A program made the position numbers and the translations under genes. From contig NC_077237.1 of assembly GCF_947179165.1 (NCBI RefSeq), positions 87,086,341-87,150,340 of the forward strand: DNA of 64,000 nt. Reading direction: 5' to 3'. Each line of letters starts with the position of its first letter. Position 1 is the stretch's first letter. The DNA comes from Solanum dulcamara (Eukaryota; Streptophyta; Magnoliopsida; Solanales; Solanaceae). The notes under the pieces are model-generated. The model had not been told where the DNA came from and did no database searches. It saw only the letters and a program-made list of their open reading frames with translations. Positions 12,001 through 22,300 of this stretch are shown here, piece after piece.

Positions 12001-14361
12001 ATAACTGATAAAGATGCAACGGACAACATTTTTATCAAACTTGTTGCGGAGATGATCTGGTACGAGCACATAGCACACACATCCAATATCTCAAATGTGA
12101 TTTATAGTAGGTATCATCTTCTTGAGTTTCTCGAATGATGAGATGACTCCCAATCTCGTCTGTGGCATCCTGTTCATGATGTGGACAATGGTCTTCATGC
12201 ATAGACTAACTCTAATTGTCTTCCCTCCATGAATGGAAAGCTTGTAACTTTCAAGTTTCGATATACTTTTACATCATTCGGTCCAAACGCGATTGAGCTT
12301 TCTTGTTGAATATATAACAATTCTAAGGTAATTTAACTTGTTAAAGTAGGTTCTTAATCTATTGTATAGGTTACCATATCAGACTTGATATGAAAAATTA
12401 CGTATTGTAATAACTTAAATTAACCTGATACTGCAGGTTATTCTTTATACATTGTACATAACATAAACTCTAATATAAATGCATCCCCTTAATTTTACCA
12501 ATACAAACGAAGAGACAATCTTTATAATAATCTAGCAAATAACTAGACAATCTTTGAAATAAATGTGTGAAAAGAGAGAAAGAAAGAGCAAATGCATTGC
12601 ATAAAACATTTATAAGAAGAGGAATGAAATTGTAGATCATTAAGGAAATGAAAAGAGATAAACCTGGAATTGGGGTGTTTCCTCCATTGCCAAACGTGTG
12701 TTTTATCACTCTCCGAAATTATAAGCTTTTTTGATGCTATCATAAAACACTTTTTCCCACTATGCTTATCAAGAAAAAAACTCTGAAGAAAAAAAATATT
12801 AAACAATATCAAAAAATGTACAATATTGTATTTATAATATGACCAGTCCAAATTCACATCACGTAAGATCTGAAAAAGTTCTTCCTATTTTTTTTTATTC
12901 CAAATATTTTAACTCACTAGTTTGGATGGTTGTTACATAAATATAGTTCCATAATGTATCACATTGCTTTGATGATACAATACTCGGATAGATTATATTA
13001 ATTTTTAACGTTACATAATGTCATAAATCAATAATCTGAAGAATAAACTTATAATTTTATAAGGAAAAGTAGCATACATGTAAAGTTATTATAGAAAAAG
13101 GTAGGGCAACTTATAAAATAGGATTATAAAGTAATAAACAAACTCAAAATAAGAAAATAAAAATATCGTAATGACATGAACACATCAAATTGATTGTTAC
13201 ATAAAATGAGAGTTTCGTCGTTATATAATGATTAATTTAATATTTAAAATAATAATATAATACAATATATACGATACTAACAACAACCCAAAGAAATCTT
13301 GTTCAAATTTTCAAATAACCTAAACTTTGGAAAGTGTAACAGAAAATATATGATTCGTTTTATCTTTCTAGTTTCATTAACTACGAAAAAAATAATCAAA
13401 AGGTATAAAAAAACATCAAGAATGGTATAGCTAGTGAACAATGAATTAGATTGAGATAAAAGTATTAGGTGATCATTTCTTTTTACCTGCTTGAGCTATA
13501 GAGTTACGTGATATACAAGTCAAGCTAAAGGACGTCAAAAGGTTTGATTGAATCCCCTTTGCTAGAAATTACAACGGCGGAAATATGGTAAACATGATTT
13601 TTTTTAATTATATACGAACTGTTGAATCCAAAATTCTAGTTTAGCAGCAGAGGGGGTTCAAAGGTTGCCTTAGATTACGAGTTTAAATCCTAGGTGTGAC
13701 ACTCAGTATTTTTTTAGTTCCCTTATATGAGTTTCTAACTCCACCATTGTTTGATACTTGTTTTGGTGAGAGGCAGAAGTAGATGTAAAGTACTAGTACC
13801 AGTTTCATATGAATCCTATACTTTCACATATTGCGGAACATAAATTTTATGTGTCAAAAATTAACATAGATGCAACAGATAGTATATATGAACCCCAACT
13901 TTTAAAAAATATAATGATTTCAATGTTAAGAACCTTAAAATTGAATCCATAAATCTTAAATTCCGAATTCACCTCTAGTGAGAATTTAGGTTCACAAAAA
14001 CTAGCCTAGATACCACCATTACTAATAAATAAATAAAATCATAAAAGGGAACGACATCAAAATGAGATTTTACCAGTTTGCCTTTATCAAGGAGAATGGG
14101 AGAATCACATAGACTTAAAAATAGCTCCTTTTTGGTGTTGGAAATCGGAGGAAACTTAGATCTATCAATTATTTCTTGATAATCAAAGGGCAAAAATCCT
14201 CCCCAAATTTCATCGGATTCTGCAACCAATTTGAATCCTTTTGATAAAATTGTTGATCTTACTGCATCTGCTGGAGTTGTTTTTGAAATTATTTCAAGTA
14301 TGCAACCTTGTGGCAACTTCTCAAAATAATTCATTGGAGCAATGGACTCGAAAAAATTCAT
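2643..14361 (-). CDS. F-box/PP2-B protein, three exons, with a retrotransposon-filled intron 2
   Basis: The gene has exon 1 at 14361-14074, exon 2 at 12782-12664 and exon 3 at 3027-2643. All junctions are GT-AG, and phases 0 and 2 match those of the neighbouring gene exactly. The exons sum to 792 nt, a 263-residue protein with no internal stop. Exon 1 carries the F-box ([20 protein letters not shown]) and [12 protein letters not shown]. Exon 2 carries [18 protein letters not shown] and [11 protein letters not shown]. Exon 3 is the PP2 domain ([47 protein letters not shown]). The first ATG after the TATA box is 14361; an in-frame ATG at 14334 fits the family start better. Intron 2 is 9,636 bp and holds a complete copia element plus an older fragment. 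Such proteins are SCF adaptors with a lectin-like domain. Expression with so long an intron is unproven. Confidence 0.75.
3304..3421. repeat. Long imperfect hairpin (inverted repeat) in intron 2
   Basis: The left arm, 3304-3354, and the right arm, 3371-3421, are inverse complements over 51 bp with about 7 mismatches, separated by a 16-nt loop. It could be a MITE-like foldback or a hairpin RNA precursor; nothing in the sequence decides between them. Confidence 0.7.
3738..3858 (+). mobile_element. TS-type SINE remnant
   Basis: It resembles the 3' part of Solanaceae TS SINEs: GGGTCT..GAAA, CTCTACCTCC, AAGGTAG.GGTAAGG, then an ACTT.TGGGATT box and a (TTG)n-like tail at 3843-3858. Family assignment is from recall. 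Confidence 0.65.
3859..4480. other. Unassigned intronic DNA with short direct repeats
   Basis: No gene seen. A motif like CCATGGGACCTGATCGGG recurs near 4184, 4261 and 4301 in diverged form. The region may belong to an old repeat. Confidence 0.4.
4481..5014. mobile_element. Probable older LTR-type sequence, left of the copia insertion
   Basis: Together with 11316-11440 this looks like one older element split by the copia insertion. The right piece has CCCTTGAGCAAGGAG and TTTTTCCACGTAAAA, typical of the end of plant copia LTRs. The assignment is from recall and tentative. Confidence 0.35.
5015..5019. repeat. Target-site duplication, left copy (GTTTC)
   Basis: GTTTC directly precedes the 5' LTR and is repeated exactly at 11311-11315 after the 3' LTR. 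Confidence 0.9.
5020..5814 (+). repeat. 5' LTR of the copia element
   Basis: It is 795 bp, with TG..CA ends. A GGCTTC-type hexamer repeat is at about 5220-5280. It contains about 200 bp (about 5310-5508) absent from the 3' LTR and lacks the GGATTT array and following AT-rich piece found there. Confidence 0.95.
6067..6966 (+). CDS. Copia gag polyprotein (UBN2-type gag with zinc knuckle)
   Basis: This reads 299 codons from the ATG at 6067 to TGA at 6964-6966. The N-terminal two-thirds match the UBN2/gag-polypeptide pattern of plant copia elements ([50 protein letters not shown]). A CX2CX4HX4C zinc knuckle, [14 protein letters not shown], lies at nucleotides 6838-6879 after a lysine-rich stretch. 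Gag forms the virus-like particle and binds element RNA. The frame continues directly into protease past the TGA, so gag and pol are in the same frame and separated by one stop only. Confidence 0.9.
   Translation: MTSDTATTSATVVATNRTSVPPAEKPGKFSRANFKGWQQRVFFWLTTLGMQKFTNEDPPVPAADMPANKKFMITEAWTQADFLCKGYILSALDDDLYNVYSAIKTSKELWDALEKKYKTEDACLKKFVVAKFLDYKMIDSRTVGTQVQELQLIFHDLIAEGMVVNEAFQVAAMIEKLPPSWRDFKNYLKHKRKEMKLEDLVIRLKIEEDNKTAEKKLCGNSAIMGANIVEDAAPKNKKRKQPFGKNQEQNKKKFKGNCYNCGKVGHKAPDCRLPKKDKRKGQANMVENKEAIDDLCAML
6967..9987 (+). CDS. Copia pol polyprotein (protease, integrase, reverse transcriptase, RNase H)
   Basis: The frame is open from directly after the TGA at 6964 to the TAG at 9985. Visible domains in order: aspartic protease core [11 protein letters not shown] (about 6997-7029); integrase HHCC zinc region (HSRLGHVNH, then CQVCVESK) and DDE core ([32 protein letters not shown]); reverse transcriptase ([38 protein letters not shown], catalytic YVDDML near 9013); and RNase H ([26 protein letters not shown]). 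There is no ATG between the gag stop and the protease core, so pol would need readthrough of the TGA, or the TGA is a disabling mutation. Otherwise the protein looks full length. Confidence 0.9.
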   Translation, partial: ECNLVGNPKEWWLDSGATSHVCAVREAFSTYSPAAPDATIYMGNSATAKIEGYGRVFLKMTSGKVVTLNKVYHVPEMRKNLVSAGLLIKNGFKCVLVSDKVVVSKNEMYLGKGYLTEGLFKLNVMVVDDNKVQASSYLLESNNLWHSRLGHVNHKTLRKLINLNILPNFDCNKSKCQVCVESKYAKHPYKSIERNSSPLELIHTDICDMKSTPTRGGKKYFITFIDDCTRYCYVYFLNSKDEAIDAFKQYKNEVENQLNKKIKMIRSDRGGEYESPFEKICLEFGIIHQTTAPYTPQSNGVAERKNRTLKEMMNALLISSGLPQNLWGEAILTANRILNRVPHSKTQTIPYELWKGRKPNLKYFKVWGCLAKVQVPLPKRVKIRPKTVDCVFIGYATNSKACRFLVHKSDNPEINVNTVIESDNAEFFENIYPYKTESESSSERSKRPREVQKESKPSEEDPRRSKRQKISTSFGPDFVTFLLENEPQTFKAAMSSSDSSFWKEAINSEIQSILNNHTWELVDLPPGNKPLGSKWIFKRKMKADGTIDKYKARLVVKGYRQKEGLDYFDTYSPVTRITSIRVLVALAAVYGLEIHQMDVKTAFLNGELEEEIYMEQPEGFIVPGKERKVCKLVKSLYGLKQAPKQWHAKFDQTMLTNGFKINECDKCVYIKNTPNHEVIVCLYVDDMLIMSKDIANINATKRMVASKFDMKDLGVADLILGIRIHKTPQGLALSQSHYIENILDKFKYLNFNVAKTPIDVSFALQKNEGKSDSQLDYARVLGSLMYIMNCTRPDIACAISKLSRFTNNPNQTHWMAMKRVLGYLKHTQNYALHYNKYPSVIEGYSDANWITGSSEVKSTSGYVFTVGGGAVSWKSSKQTCIARSTMESEFIALDKAGEEAEWLRNFLEDIPFWPKPLAPICIHCDSQAAIGRAGNVMYNGKSRHIRRRHNTVRQLLSSGVITIDYVKSRDNISDPLTKGLSREAVERSSRGMGLRPRTSQHGGNST
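10561..10571 (+). promoter_or_regulatory. Polypurine tract before the 3' LTR
   Basis: A G-rich run (TGTGGGGGA) ends one base before the 3' LTR, the position of the plus-strand primer in LTR elements. Confidence 0.7.
10572..11310 (+). repeat. 3' LTR of the copia element, with a hexanucleotide expansion
   Basis: It is 739 bp. After a short GGCTTC/GGCTAC stretch it carries about 12 tandem GGATTT hexamers (10821-10894) and an ATTAATTA-rich segment. It lacks about 200 bp present in the middle of the 5' LTR; the break lies between CCTGAC and GAAATTCTGAAC. Confidence 0.95.
10821..10894. repeat. (GGATTT)n microsatellite
   Basis: About 12 perfect tandem hexamers follow directly on GGCTTC units, as if the hexamer mutated and then expanded. 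Absent from the 5' LTR. Confidence 0.95.
11311..11315. repeat. Target-site duplication, right copy (GTTTC)
   Basis: Exact repeat of 5015-5019. Confidence 0.9.
11440..12330 (-). mobile_element. Degenerate Ty1/copia pol fragment
   Basis: The minus strand encodes broken pieces of a copia polyprotein: first [16 protein letters not shown], then [40 protein letters not shown] and [11 protein letters not shown], the end of integrase, then a piece resembling the start of reverse transcriptase ([20 protein letters not shown]). Several stops and frame changes separate these. It is older than the intact copia element, opposite in orientation, and lies in the same intron. Confidence 0.8.
12664..12782 (-). 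CDS. Exon 2 of the interrupted PP2-B gene
   Basis: It is 119 nt between acceptor TTCAG and donor CCAG/GTTTAT. It encodes [12 protein letters not shown] and WQWRKHPNS plus a split Arg codon, collinear with exon 2 of the neighbouring gene (122 nt), one codon shorter. Confidence 0.85.
12783..14073 (-). other. Intron 1 of the interrupted PP2-B gene
   Basis: 1,291 bp of AT-rich DNA with GT-AG borders. No mobile element was recognised inside. Confidence 0.6.
14074..14361 (-). CDS. Exon 1 (F-box) of the interrupted PP2-B gene
   Basis: Carries the F-box and ends LLDKGKL at donor CTG/GTAAAA. From the second in-frame ATG (14334) the exon is 261 nt, the same length as exon 1 of the neighbouring gene. 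Confidence 0.85.
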
Positions 14362-14420
14362 GTCAAAATTCTTATAAAAGTTTATAACTGAGAAATAACC
14401 TAAGTTTTTTTGTTCCAAGC

Positions 14421-14428
14421 TTTATATA
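14421..14428 (-). promoter_or_regulatory. TATA box of the interrupted PP2-B gene
   Basis: Minus strand TATATAAA lies 60 bp upstream of the ATG at 14361. It makes that ATG the first one in the expected transcript. Confidence 0.6.
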
Positions 14429-14429
14429 G

Positions 14430-14922
14430 GATTAAATAATCAGAACGGAAAAAATTTCAGAGGTCCATGTATTGTCAGATATAGTAATAAGTACAGATAA
14501 GCATATACAATTATGATTTTCTTTTTTTTGTCAATTATAGTAGTAAGTACAGATAAGCAAACAGTCAAACTTATTCAAACAACAATAACCACTACCACAC
14601 CTCAATCCCAAGCAAGTATTATGATCATGTCGCTTCAGTTAAGTTTCATCGCGACTAATATTATATAAAATAAAAATAACAAGTACAAGAAGATCTCTAT
14701 TTAATTTGGTGTATAAGTGTGTGATTGGACTAAAAGACTCATAGAAAGTGTTGGACCTAAGTAAACGTATTGAAATGACTTCCATTGTGACATACTTTCG
14801 GAACAACTTTGTGATTTTAGGTCTACCTCGTCTCATTTTAACAAAACTCCATTCACTATGATTTCATATTGTAACAACTTAATTAATTTATGACTTAACC
14901 ATGATAAATTAGTATCATTTGG
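14430..14922. other. Intergenic, no gene seen
   Basis: AT-rich sequence upstream of the PP2-B promoter. A short repeat TAGTAAGTACAGATAAGCA occurs twice near 14482 and 14539. Confidence 0.4.
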
Positions 14923-15704
14923 GGTGTGTATGGTATGAAGAAAAATGTTTTCCATGAAAAATATTTTTCGAGAAAATATTTTCTTGGAAAACAAGTTTAT
15001 TTCTAACTTATTTTCTCATGTTTGGTTAGTAAACGAAAATATTTTTTAGAAAATATCTTTTATTTTTGGCTAGAGAGTAGAAAATATTTTTAGAAAAAAT
15101 AGTTTTGACCTGAAAATCAACCATAGTAATTGACTCGGGATCCGATCACGACCCTTGATTTGGGACTCAACTCGACTTTCAACCCAAGATTTGACTTTCA
15201 AATTTAGACTCGATCTCAACTTTCGAACCGAAATCCGACCACACCTAGCTCCAGACCTAACTTTCAAATATTTTGATTTTCTTAAAAAATAATTTTTTTC
15301 CATTTTTTTGGGAGTGGGGCGGGGGGGGGGGGGGCTGGTGGGTAGGGGAAAAAATAAAATTTTCAAAAATAAATTTTAATTTTTTTTTTGTGTGTGTGGA
15401 GTGGAGGGGGGACATGGTAGGGGGTGGGGTAAAAAATGAAATAATGTTTTTTCAAAAAAAATAAAGTTTAAAGATTTTTTTGGGGTAGAGATGGGAGAAA
15501 AATGAATAAGAAAACATTATAATTTGAAGTTGGAGGAGAGTTTTGGAAAATGTTTTCCTTAGTTTTTGGAAGGAAGTCATTTTTCTCAAATTTGAGAAAA
15601 ATAAATTGTTTTGGAAAACATTATTCAAAACAGTTAAGCCAACTAAACATGAGAAAATTGGAAAACATTTTTCGGAAAATGTCTTCCTTCATACCAAACA
15701 CACT
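14923..15704. mobile_element. Non-autonomous element with long terminal inverted repeats
   Basis: The left end reads GGTGTGTATGGTATGAAG and the inverse complement of the right end reads AGTGTGTTTGGTATGAAG. The inverted similarity continues inward for roughly 80-100 bp (AAATGTTTTCC, TTTTCTCATGTTTGGTTAG). The interior has no transposase and contains homopolymeric G and T runs. I found no clear target duplication, so the superfamily is not assigned. Confidence 0.75.
15308..15350 (+). repeat. G-run tract (possible G-quadruplex)
   Basis: A long G homopolymer interrupted by single C/T residues, followed by GGTGGGTAGGGG. It contains four or more G-runs within 40 bases. Confidence 0.7.
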
Positions 15705-15981
15705 CTTGGTGTAAACATCGGATGCAAATAAATTGTTATCCAGTAAGTATCTGGGGGTTAATGTAGAACATGACCAAACCATCTCATTGGTTTTACTTTT
15801 ACTGTGTGCTCGATTTTTCTTAGCTATTTCAGCATCGATTCCAATAGCATTTAGGTCTTTCGAAAAAACTTGTTGAAACATTTCTACAATCTTGAAGTAA
15901 AGTTAGCAAATAGCCATAACACATCACGGTTTATATCAAGAAAACACATAAGCTATATTATAGGATTGTACAATTTTTTCT

Positions 15982-17689
15982 TCATTCTGGTCTAAATTCA
16001 ATTCCTTGAACAATAAGTCCACCTTTTCCATGAAGCCGTGTAATCTCCATCAATCGCGCTTCAACATCTCCATTGTCTCCCGTATCATTGAGAAAATTTC
16101 CCAATTCTATTTCCATCCATCCATCGACTCTTTTTCGTGGACATTTCACATTACGTTTGCGTCTCCTAACTTTTTTTTCGACTAGACTCACGACACTAGC
16201 TCGTTCCTCGGCCTCTTTGTCGCTCACGTGATTCACAACTCTAACAAATGCATTAGCAATTTCTAGTCCCTCATGTTCCTCTGCCAATTTGAACACTAAA
16301 TAAACAACATATTTGGTTCTTTTTGACAACATTTGTGTTCCAATCGTGCCTCGTATGTCTAGCCAACATACACCATTGAGATGAGCCACTTCCAAAAATC
16401 TGCAAAATAAAATGTATTGTCTCAGATATATGAGTTTAAGTTACATATATCATCGCTAGTATAAGGAAAAAATTTTGTGCCATCAATTCATCTTTAACCT
16501 ATTGTAGTAGGTAACATGTTTTATTATACATTTTAACGAGGCACATCTATATATATCCTTTGGGTGGCTTGATTGTGTAAAAAGTTCTAAATTTCCACTT
16601 ATCAATATGGGAGAGGCAAAATTTTAATCAAGAGATTTAAAAAACAACAAAAGTAGAAATTCGTTAAAAAACAATGAAGCCTAGGAATCTACATCTAATA
16701 TACATACATAAAAACAAAAGACTTTTTATATGTATTATACTTTTTTCGACGAACCTGGAGTCAGGATGAGAAATCCATTCCCAATACCATGGGGTATCAA
16801 CTCCCCATGAGATAGCAAGTTCCCTTGCTGATAGCATGTAACATTTCTTCCCTGTTTTTTTATCAAGTGAAAAGCTCTGTTTTCAATAAGCACAACAGAA
16901 AATAAGCTTTTAGTATTCATAAAAGTAATATCCCATTTTAATATACTCACACTAATAAATAGCTTTTAGTCTATTCAATTTTTTATTTTTTTGACATTTA
17001 TTGATACAAAACTATTTAATTTTGCATTTTTAATTCAAATAATTGTCATAATGGTGTTTGTAACCCATTGGCCAGAAAATCTCAGTAACTCAGTTGATTG
17101 ACTACGTGGATTTTCACCTTGTTGATGAGAGTTCGATTCTCCATTTTAGTAATTTTAGTTCGAACCCTATTTTTATCTTTAAAAATTCCTCTAATATGTA
17201 CAAATTATTAATTTAGAACCAAATAACTCAAAAAAAAAAAACACAAAAATTCCGAAATCATAAGCTTCAAATCCTTGCTCCATCTGATTATATTTTAAGA
17301 GGAATTTATACCACTAGACAAAGCGTTAACGGCCTTTTATTAATAATTCAACTAAATGAGCCCAAAAAAAAAAGCTTGCTACTTCCTAATTTACAGGTAA
17401 AATAAAATTTCAGAAATGTAATACATACCAATTTGCCTCCATCCACTAGAACAGGGGAGTCACAGAGACTCAAGTAAAGCTCCTTTTTAGACGAACAAAC
17501 CCGCGGGGAGACATATCTCGAGATAATATCTTCATAATTATCCGGCAAAAACTTTTCCCAAATAACATCGGATTCAGCAGCAGAGTTGAATCCCCGGGAA
17601 ACTGCAGATGAAATCGCAGCGTCCTTCGGGGAAGTAAAGGAGAGAATATCAGAAACACAACCCTCCGGCAGCAATAGAAAATAATCCAT
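15982..17689 (-). CDS. F-box/PP2-B protein, three exons
   Basis: Exon 1 is 17689-17429, exon 2 is 16876-16755 and exon 3 is 16399-15982, all with GT-AG borders. They join to a 266-residue protein. Exon 1 holds the F-box (MDYFLLLPEGCVSDILSF, AESDVIW) and CDSPVLVDGGKL. Exon 2 holds FSLDKKTGKKCYMLSAREL and WYWEWISHPDS. Exon 3 is the PP2 lectin-like domain ([44 protein letters not shown]). Length and motif order are normal for the family. The product would pair with SKP1 in an SCF ubiquitin ligase, with the PP2 domain binding glycan or another target; the target is unknown. It is compact compared with its upstream paralogue, whose intron 2 has been invaded by retroelements. Confidence 0.9.
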
Positions 17690-17724
17690 TATCAAAAAAT
17701 AGAATTTGAAGTTTATGAATTCGA

Positions 17725-17734
17725 CTTATATAAA
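17725..17734 (-). promoter_or_regulatory. TATA box of the PP2-B gene
   Basis: Minus strand TTTATATAAG lies about 36-45 bp upstream of the ATG at 17689, implying a very short 5' leader. Confidence 0.6.
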
Positions 17735-19345
17735 GCAAACTGACAAAAGTTTGTTGGGGAGTTTTTACGTTTCATATGTCTTAACGGTTAAGTATTTGCT
17801 AGTCAATAGGAGGAATTTCATATTATAATATATCTAAATGAAAATGACCCATGATACCTAATATTATTTTGTTTATTTTTATTTGTTGAATATTGATTTA
17901 ACACGGAATAATAAATAAAATAAAAATTTTATGATATCATTTTTTGTATATGATAAATTTAATATTTTGAGAAATGCATTAAGAAATACTAATAACAAGA
18001 ATAAATTAAAAATTATCTTTCTAAATTGATAGTACAGCGAAATGAGGAAGTAATTGGAAATAAGTTTTTTATTATTCTTGTTATTATTTTTATTTTTGTT
18101 TGATGTGAAATCTAAAGATGACATGCATTGAACTTAAAAGGAATGTATAGTTTAAAATTGAAAATCGTGGTATAAACAAACCACCTCTTAAGCTTTTTTC
18201 ACATAATAATATGTCACAAAAGTGAAATAAAGGGGAACTCTTTTTCATTATTTTCATCTAGTTCTCATAAATTTTATTTCAAAAAAAAAAATAATAAAAA
18301 ATTAAAGAGTTGATATCTTAATTAAAACAAATTAGGTGTCTTGACTCTTGATGCTTATCTTTTTCTTTAAAATTTTCGTCTAGAAGTTTGAATAATTGAA
18401 GAGAAAATGGGATATGCTTAGATACACCACACAAACAATTCATGTGGAGGAAGATAACACTAAACATGAAATGTTTTGAGTTTGAAATTTTTTGTCTTTC
18501 CTTTTTAGTGAAATGATACATGAAATGTCAGGGAAGATTCATCATCGGATATCCGAAATTTACTGGCCTCGAGTAAGGTTCATTTATCAAGAAGTGTTCC
18601 CGACCAAGAATTTTTTATTCTCCGGATTCAAATAAGAGATTCTTGTTTAGTTAACAGTATAGAAATCTCATTCATCGCACCACATCTTTGATGAGTTGTG
18701 GATCCAATGAGTTGATGCATTTTTCCCATAAAGCAATATTCACAAATTCTTACATTTATCATTTCATCAATTTCTCATAGTTATAAAACTGTAATAATAA
18801 CATATCTAGTGTCTCTCCACAAAATGTGGTTTGGAGAGTGTAGAATATATGCAAATCTTACTCCTAATAACTCAGAGATAGAGAGGCCTTTTCCGATAAA
18901 GATTTTCTGCCCAAGAAAACAATCTAAAGCACTTCAGAAAAATAAATAACAAAAGTACAAGAAACAACAGATAGAAAACAGAACAATACTGGAATATGGT
19001 ATTGGATGGAGGCATGATAAATTTCGAATAACCATAGAATGAATTTGCCACCGCATTTTAATTCAACACTAACAAATTACTATCTCTTATACAAAAAATA
19101 GGAACTTGGAGTTCATAAAGAATAATAATAACAGAACATACACTTGTGTTCAAGTGGAAATCTATATACAGTAGTTTCAAAATCAATTTCGCGCCTGTAC
19201 TTGAGCTCGAGAAAAATTCCTTATACTGACCGCTTCTTCCCCATTTCACGAGCAGTGGAGACAACACTTCACGTGTTGCCTTCAATACTAATCAATTTCT
19301 TATTCAACTTGCCTCATACATCTTCAGCAGGTAATTAACGACTTT
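17735..19345. other. AT-rich intergenic region
   Basis: No gene recognised between the PP2-B promoter and the 3' end of the ABCG pseudogene. The part next to 19345 is presumably former 3' untranslated sequence. Confidence 0.4.
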
Positions 19346-22300
19346 TTATCTCGTTTGGAAGTTGAATGCCTTAATAGCGTAAGCAAATGTGAAGCCAAAA
19401 AGAACAGTGTACCCAACAATCACGACTGCAACTATTGGAAGAAAATCATGCTTGAAGCCGAAATAACGTCTTAAGAATTGTTCCACTGTTTCTTCATCAG
19501 TAAGTTTATTCTGAAGATCTCCAAATTGTGATGCAATCAAACCATACAAGGTCCAGGCAACAGGACAACACCAGTAGTACCATCTCCACCATATGGGAAT
19601 ACGCTGTTTTTTAATGAAAACGGAAAAAATACAGAGAACATGTCATTTCCGAGCTCTAAGTAAGGTTTGATGTAACGAAAAAATGGAAGTGTTTCAAAAA
19701 CTTACAGGTCATGGAATGATGAATCCTGAGAAAAGATTCCATACGCCATAGAAGAAGGAGCCAACAATTTGAGCAACACTTACATTTGGGGTAACAGCAA
19801 CGGTCATCATACCGTAGAAAGTGAAGTACAAGAGGGTGAAAAATAGGACGAACAAGTACCAAAAGAACTTTGTGACTGTCCATTCAAATCCAATCATAGC
19901 ATACATAATGGCACCACAGAAAAAACAGATTGCATAAAGACATAAGGGATTTCAATGGAAATCTGCGAGATAGAAAAAGTTAAGTAATTTAAACTTTTCA
20001 CCTAAAATTGTGGAGGTATGAACTTTTCCTATTATATAACGATAAAACCTATCCATCAAGTTGACTTCACTATTATAATAGTGGATAATATTTGAGAATT
20101 TACTGTTATAGAAGGGTAAAGTTCAGTTACTTTGATATGACGTAAAACAGTTTTATGACTTTTAGGGGTAGAGTGGATAACATTTAGTTACTTAAGTGTG
20201 AATTTGTAGTGGGAAAAACTCTGTGACCAAATGTGAAATTAACTCGAGATTGGCTTATAAGAAATTGAACTATATGTTCACCTGTCCAAAGGCATAGGGT
20301 AAGGCAGAATACATTCCAGCAGCTCTTTCTCTATAGAATACTGTACGTTCAACGGCTACAACAGGTTGCACTGATGATGAATTTTGTGTACCGAGGAAGA
20401 GAACAGTAGCATACATGCATCCCATTGCGTTAAATAGATCTTGGCTCTTACTCCTGTAACCAAAAAAGATTGAGTTTTAGTGTTAAGAATTGAGGGTATT
20501 TTCTAGTTTGTGTAATTGTTTTTTTCTCTTCGTAGTTTTGGACTTACACTTTACCACCAATATCCCAGAACATTGTTCCAAAGACCAAGCCAATGATGGT
20601 TGTAAACAGAAATCTGACTGCCGTATAAGCAGGATTATGCCAGTATGACCAGTGTTGCTTCCAAAAGCAAGCCATACATTGGGTCCAAAATGGCTGTGAG
20701 TATTTAGTATCGAAATGCAGATCTTTTGTACCAGGGGGAGGCACGCTCAGTTCACTAATCAACGCTTTGTTCCTTCTGTAAAGGTCTGATTTCTTGTATA
20801 AATCAGTAAAATCAACCCCAAACAGTATTTCCTGGGCCGAGGTCGTGACTTCTAACATCCAAGTTGCTGGATTGTATCCATCTTTTATTTTACTTACTCC
20901 TGGCGTGGACTGAACACAAGAGAACTCAGCTTAGTATTTGGTCGTATGAATTCGAGAAAGGAAAGCTCTCTTTCACTTAGACAACTTACCTCAAAGTATT
21001 TGATCAAATGGCAACAATGGCGACCCAATGGACCAACATATATCTCTTGTCCTCCTCGTTTCATTAGAAAGAGCTGCAGAGTGGTGTTTATATTAGTATT
21101 CGATGACAAAAATCCAGGAAAAACAATAAATAGCTTGATTGAGTTCAAAAATATCAAATTCACCTCATCAAAGGCTTCAAAAACGTCGATACTAGGCTGA
21201 TGGATGGTACAAACAACGGTTCTTCCTGTGTCAACAGTGTTCCTAACAGTTCTCATAACAATTGCAGCAGCCCTTGCATCTAGTCCGGAGGTTGGTTCAT
21301 CCATGAAAATGATAGAGGGGTTAGCCACTAGCTCCACTGCAATGGTCAACCTTTTGCGTTGCTCGGTTGAGAGACCGTTGACCCCTGGCAAACCAACTAA
21401 GGCTGATCTCAACGATCCAAGCTCCACAAGATCCATGACTTCCTCAACAAACATCTGCACGACGATAAATAAATACAAATTTTTTAAATGAATTCAACCT
21501 TCTTTATAGTGTTTAATTGATCTTTCGGTTTTATAAGAACCAACCTTTCTGGTCTTTGTATCAATATCATGAGGTAACCGCAGCCAAGCTGAGTATACTA
21601 AGGACTCGTAAAGTGTAACATAAGGTGAATGGATGTCATTCTGCTCACAGTATCCAGATATACGTGCAAATGTGTCTTGCTTTTTAGGATAGCCCGAAAT
21701 CTTGATGTCACCCTCAATATATCCTCCTGTTTTTCTTCCAGACAATACATCCATCAATGTTGTTTTTCCAGCCCCACTTACTCCCATCAAAGCGGTCAAA
21801 ACACCGGGCCTGAAAGCTCCACTTACGCCCTTAAGAAGTACCAATCTATCTTCAGTGGCACCTTGATCTTTCATTTCCTGCAAGTATCGGGAAAATATTA
21901 GCAACATATCTGTTGAAAATGGAGGATTAGCATTGATAATTTGATAATAAACAATTCCTGGCTAGCTAGTTAGTTACCTGAGGCATGTTGACAGAGTACA
22001 TTACGTCATCAAAGGTGATGGAATGCGGTTCAAATGGAAGAACCATTCCTTTTTTCTTATTCTGACTCTCACTATTGGAGTCTTCTTTCGCCGTGCTAGT
22101 TGTTTGAGCATCTTCAGTGTCTTCTGGTATCATAGCTTGCGGCTTACCAAATGCTGTAGATAGTCATACTAAACATTTAACATTTTTTGCCCTTAGGGAA
22201 ATATAAATGGAGAAATTTGTGAGATACTCACGTTTTAGGTAAGCGAGTGCAATGGTGTAGCAGATGTTAAACAGGATTGTGAATCCAATAAGTGCGCCAA

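Noticed and set aside
17470..17658. Second minus-strand frame overlapping exon 1 of the compact PP2-B gene
   Set aside because: It is a shadow of the F-box exon in another frame.
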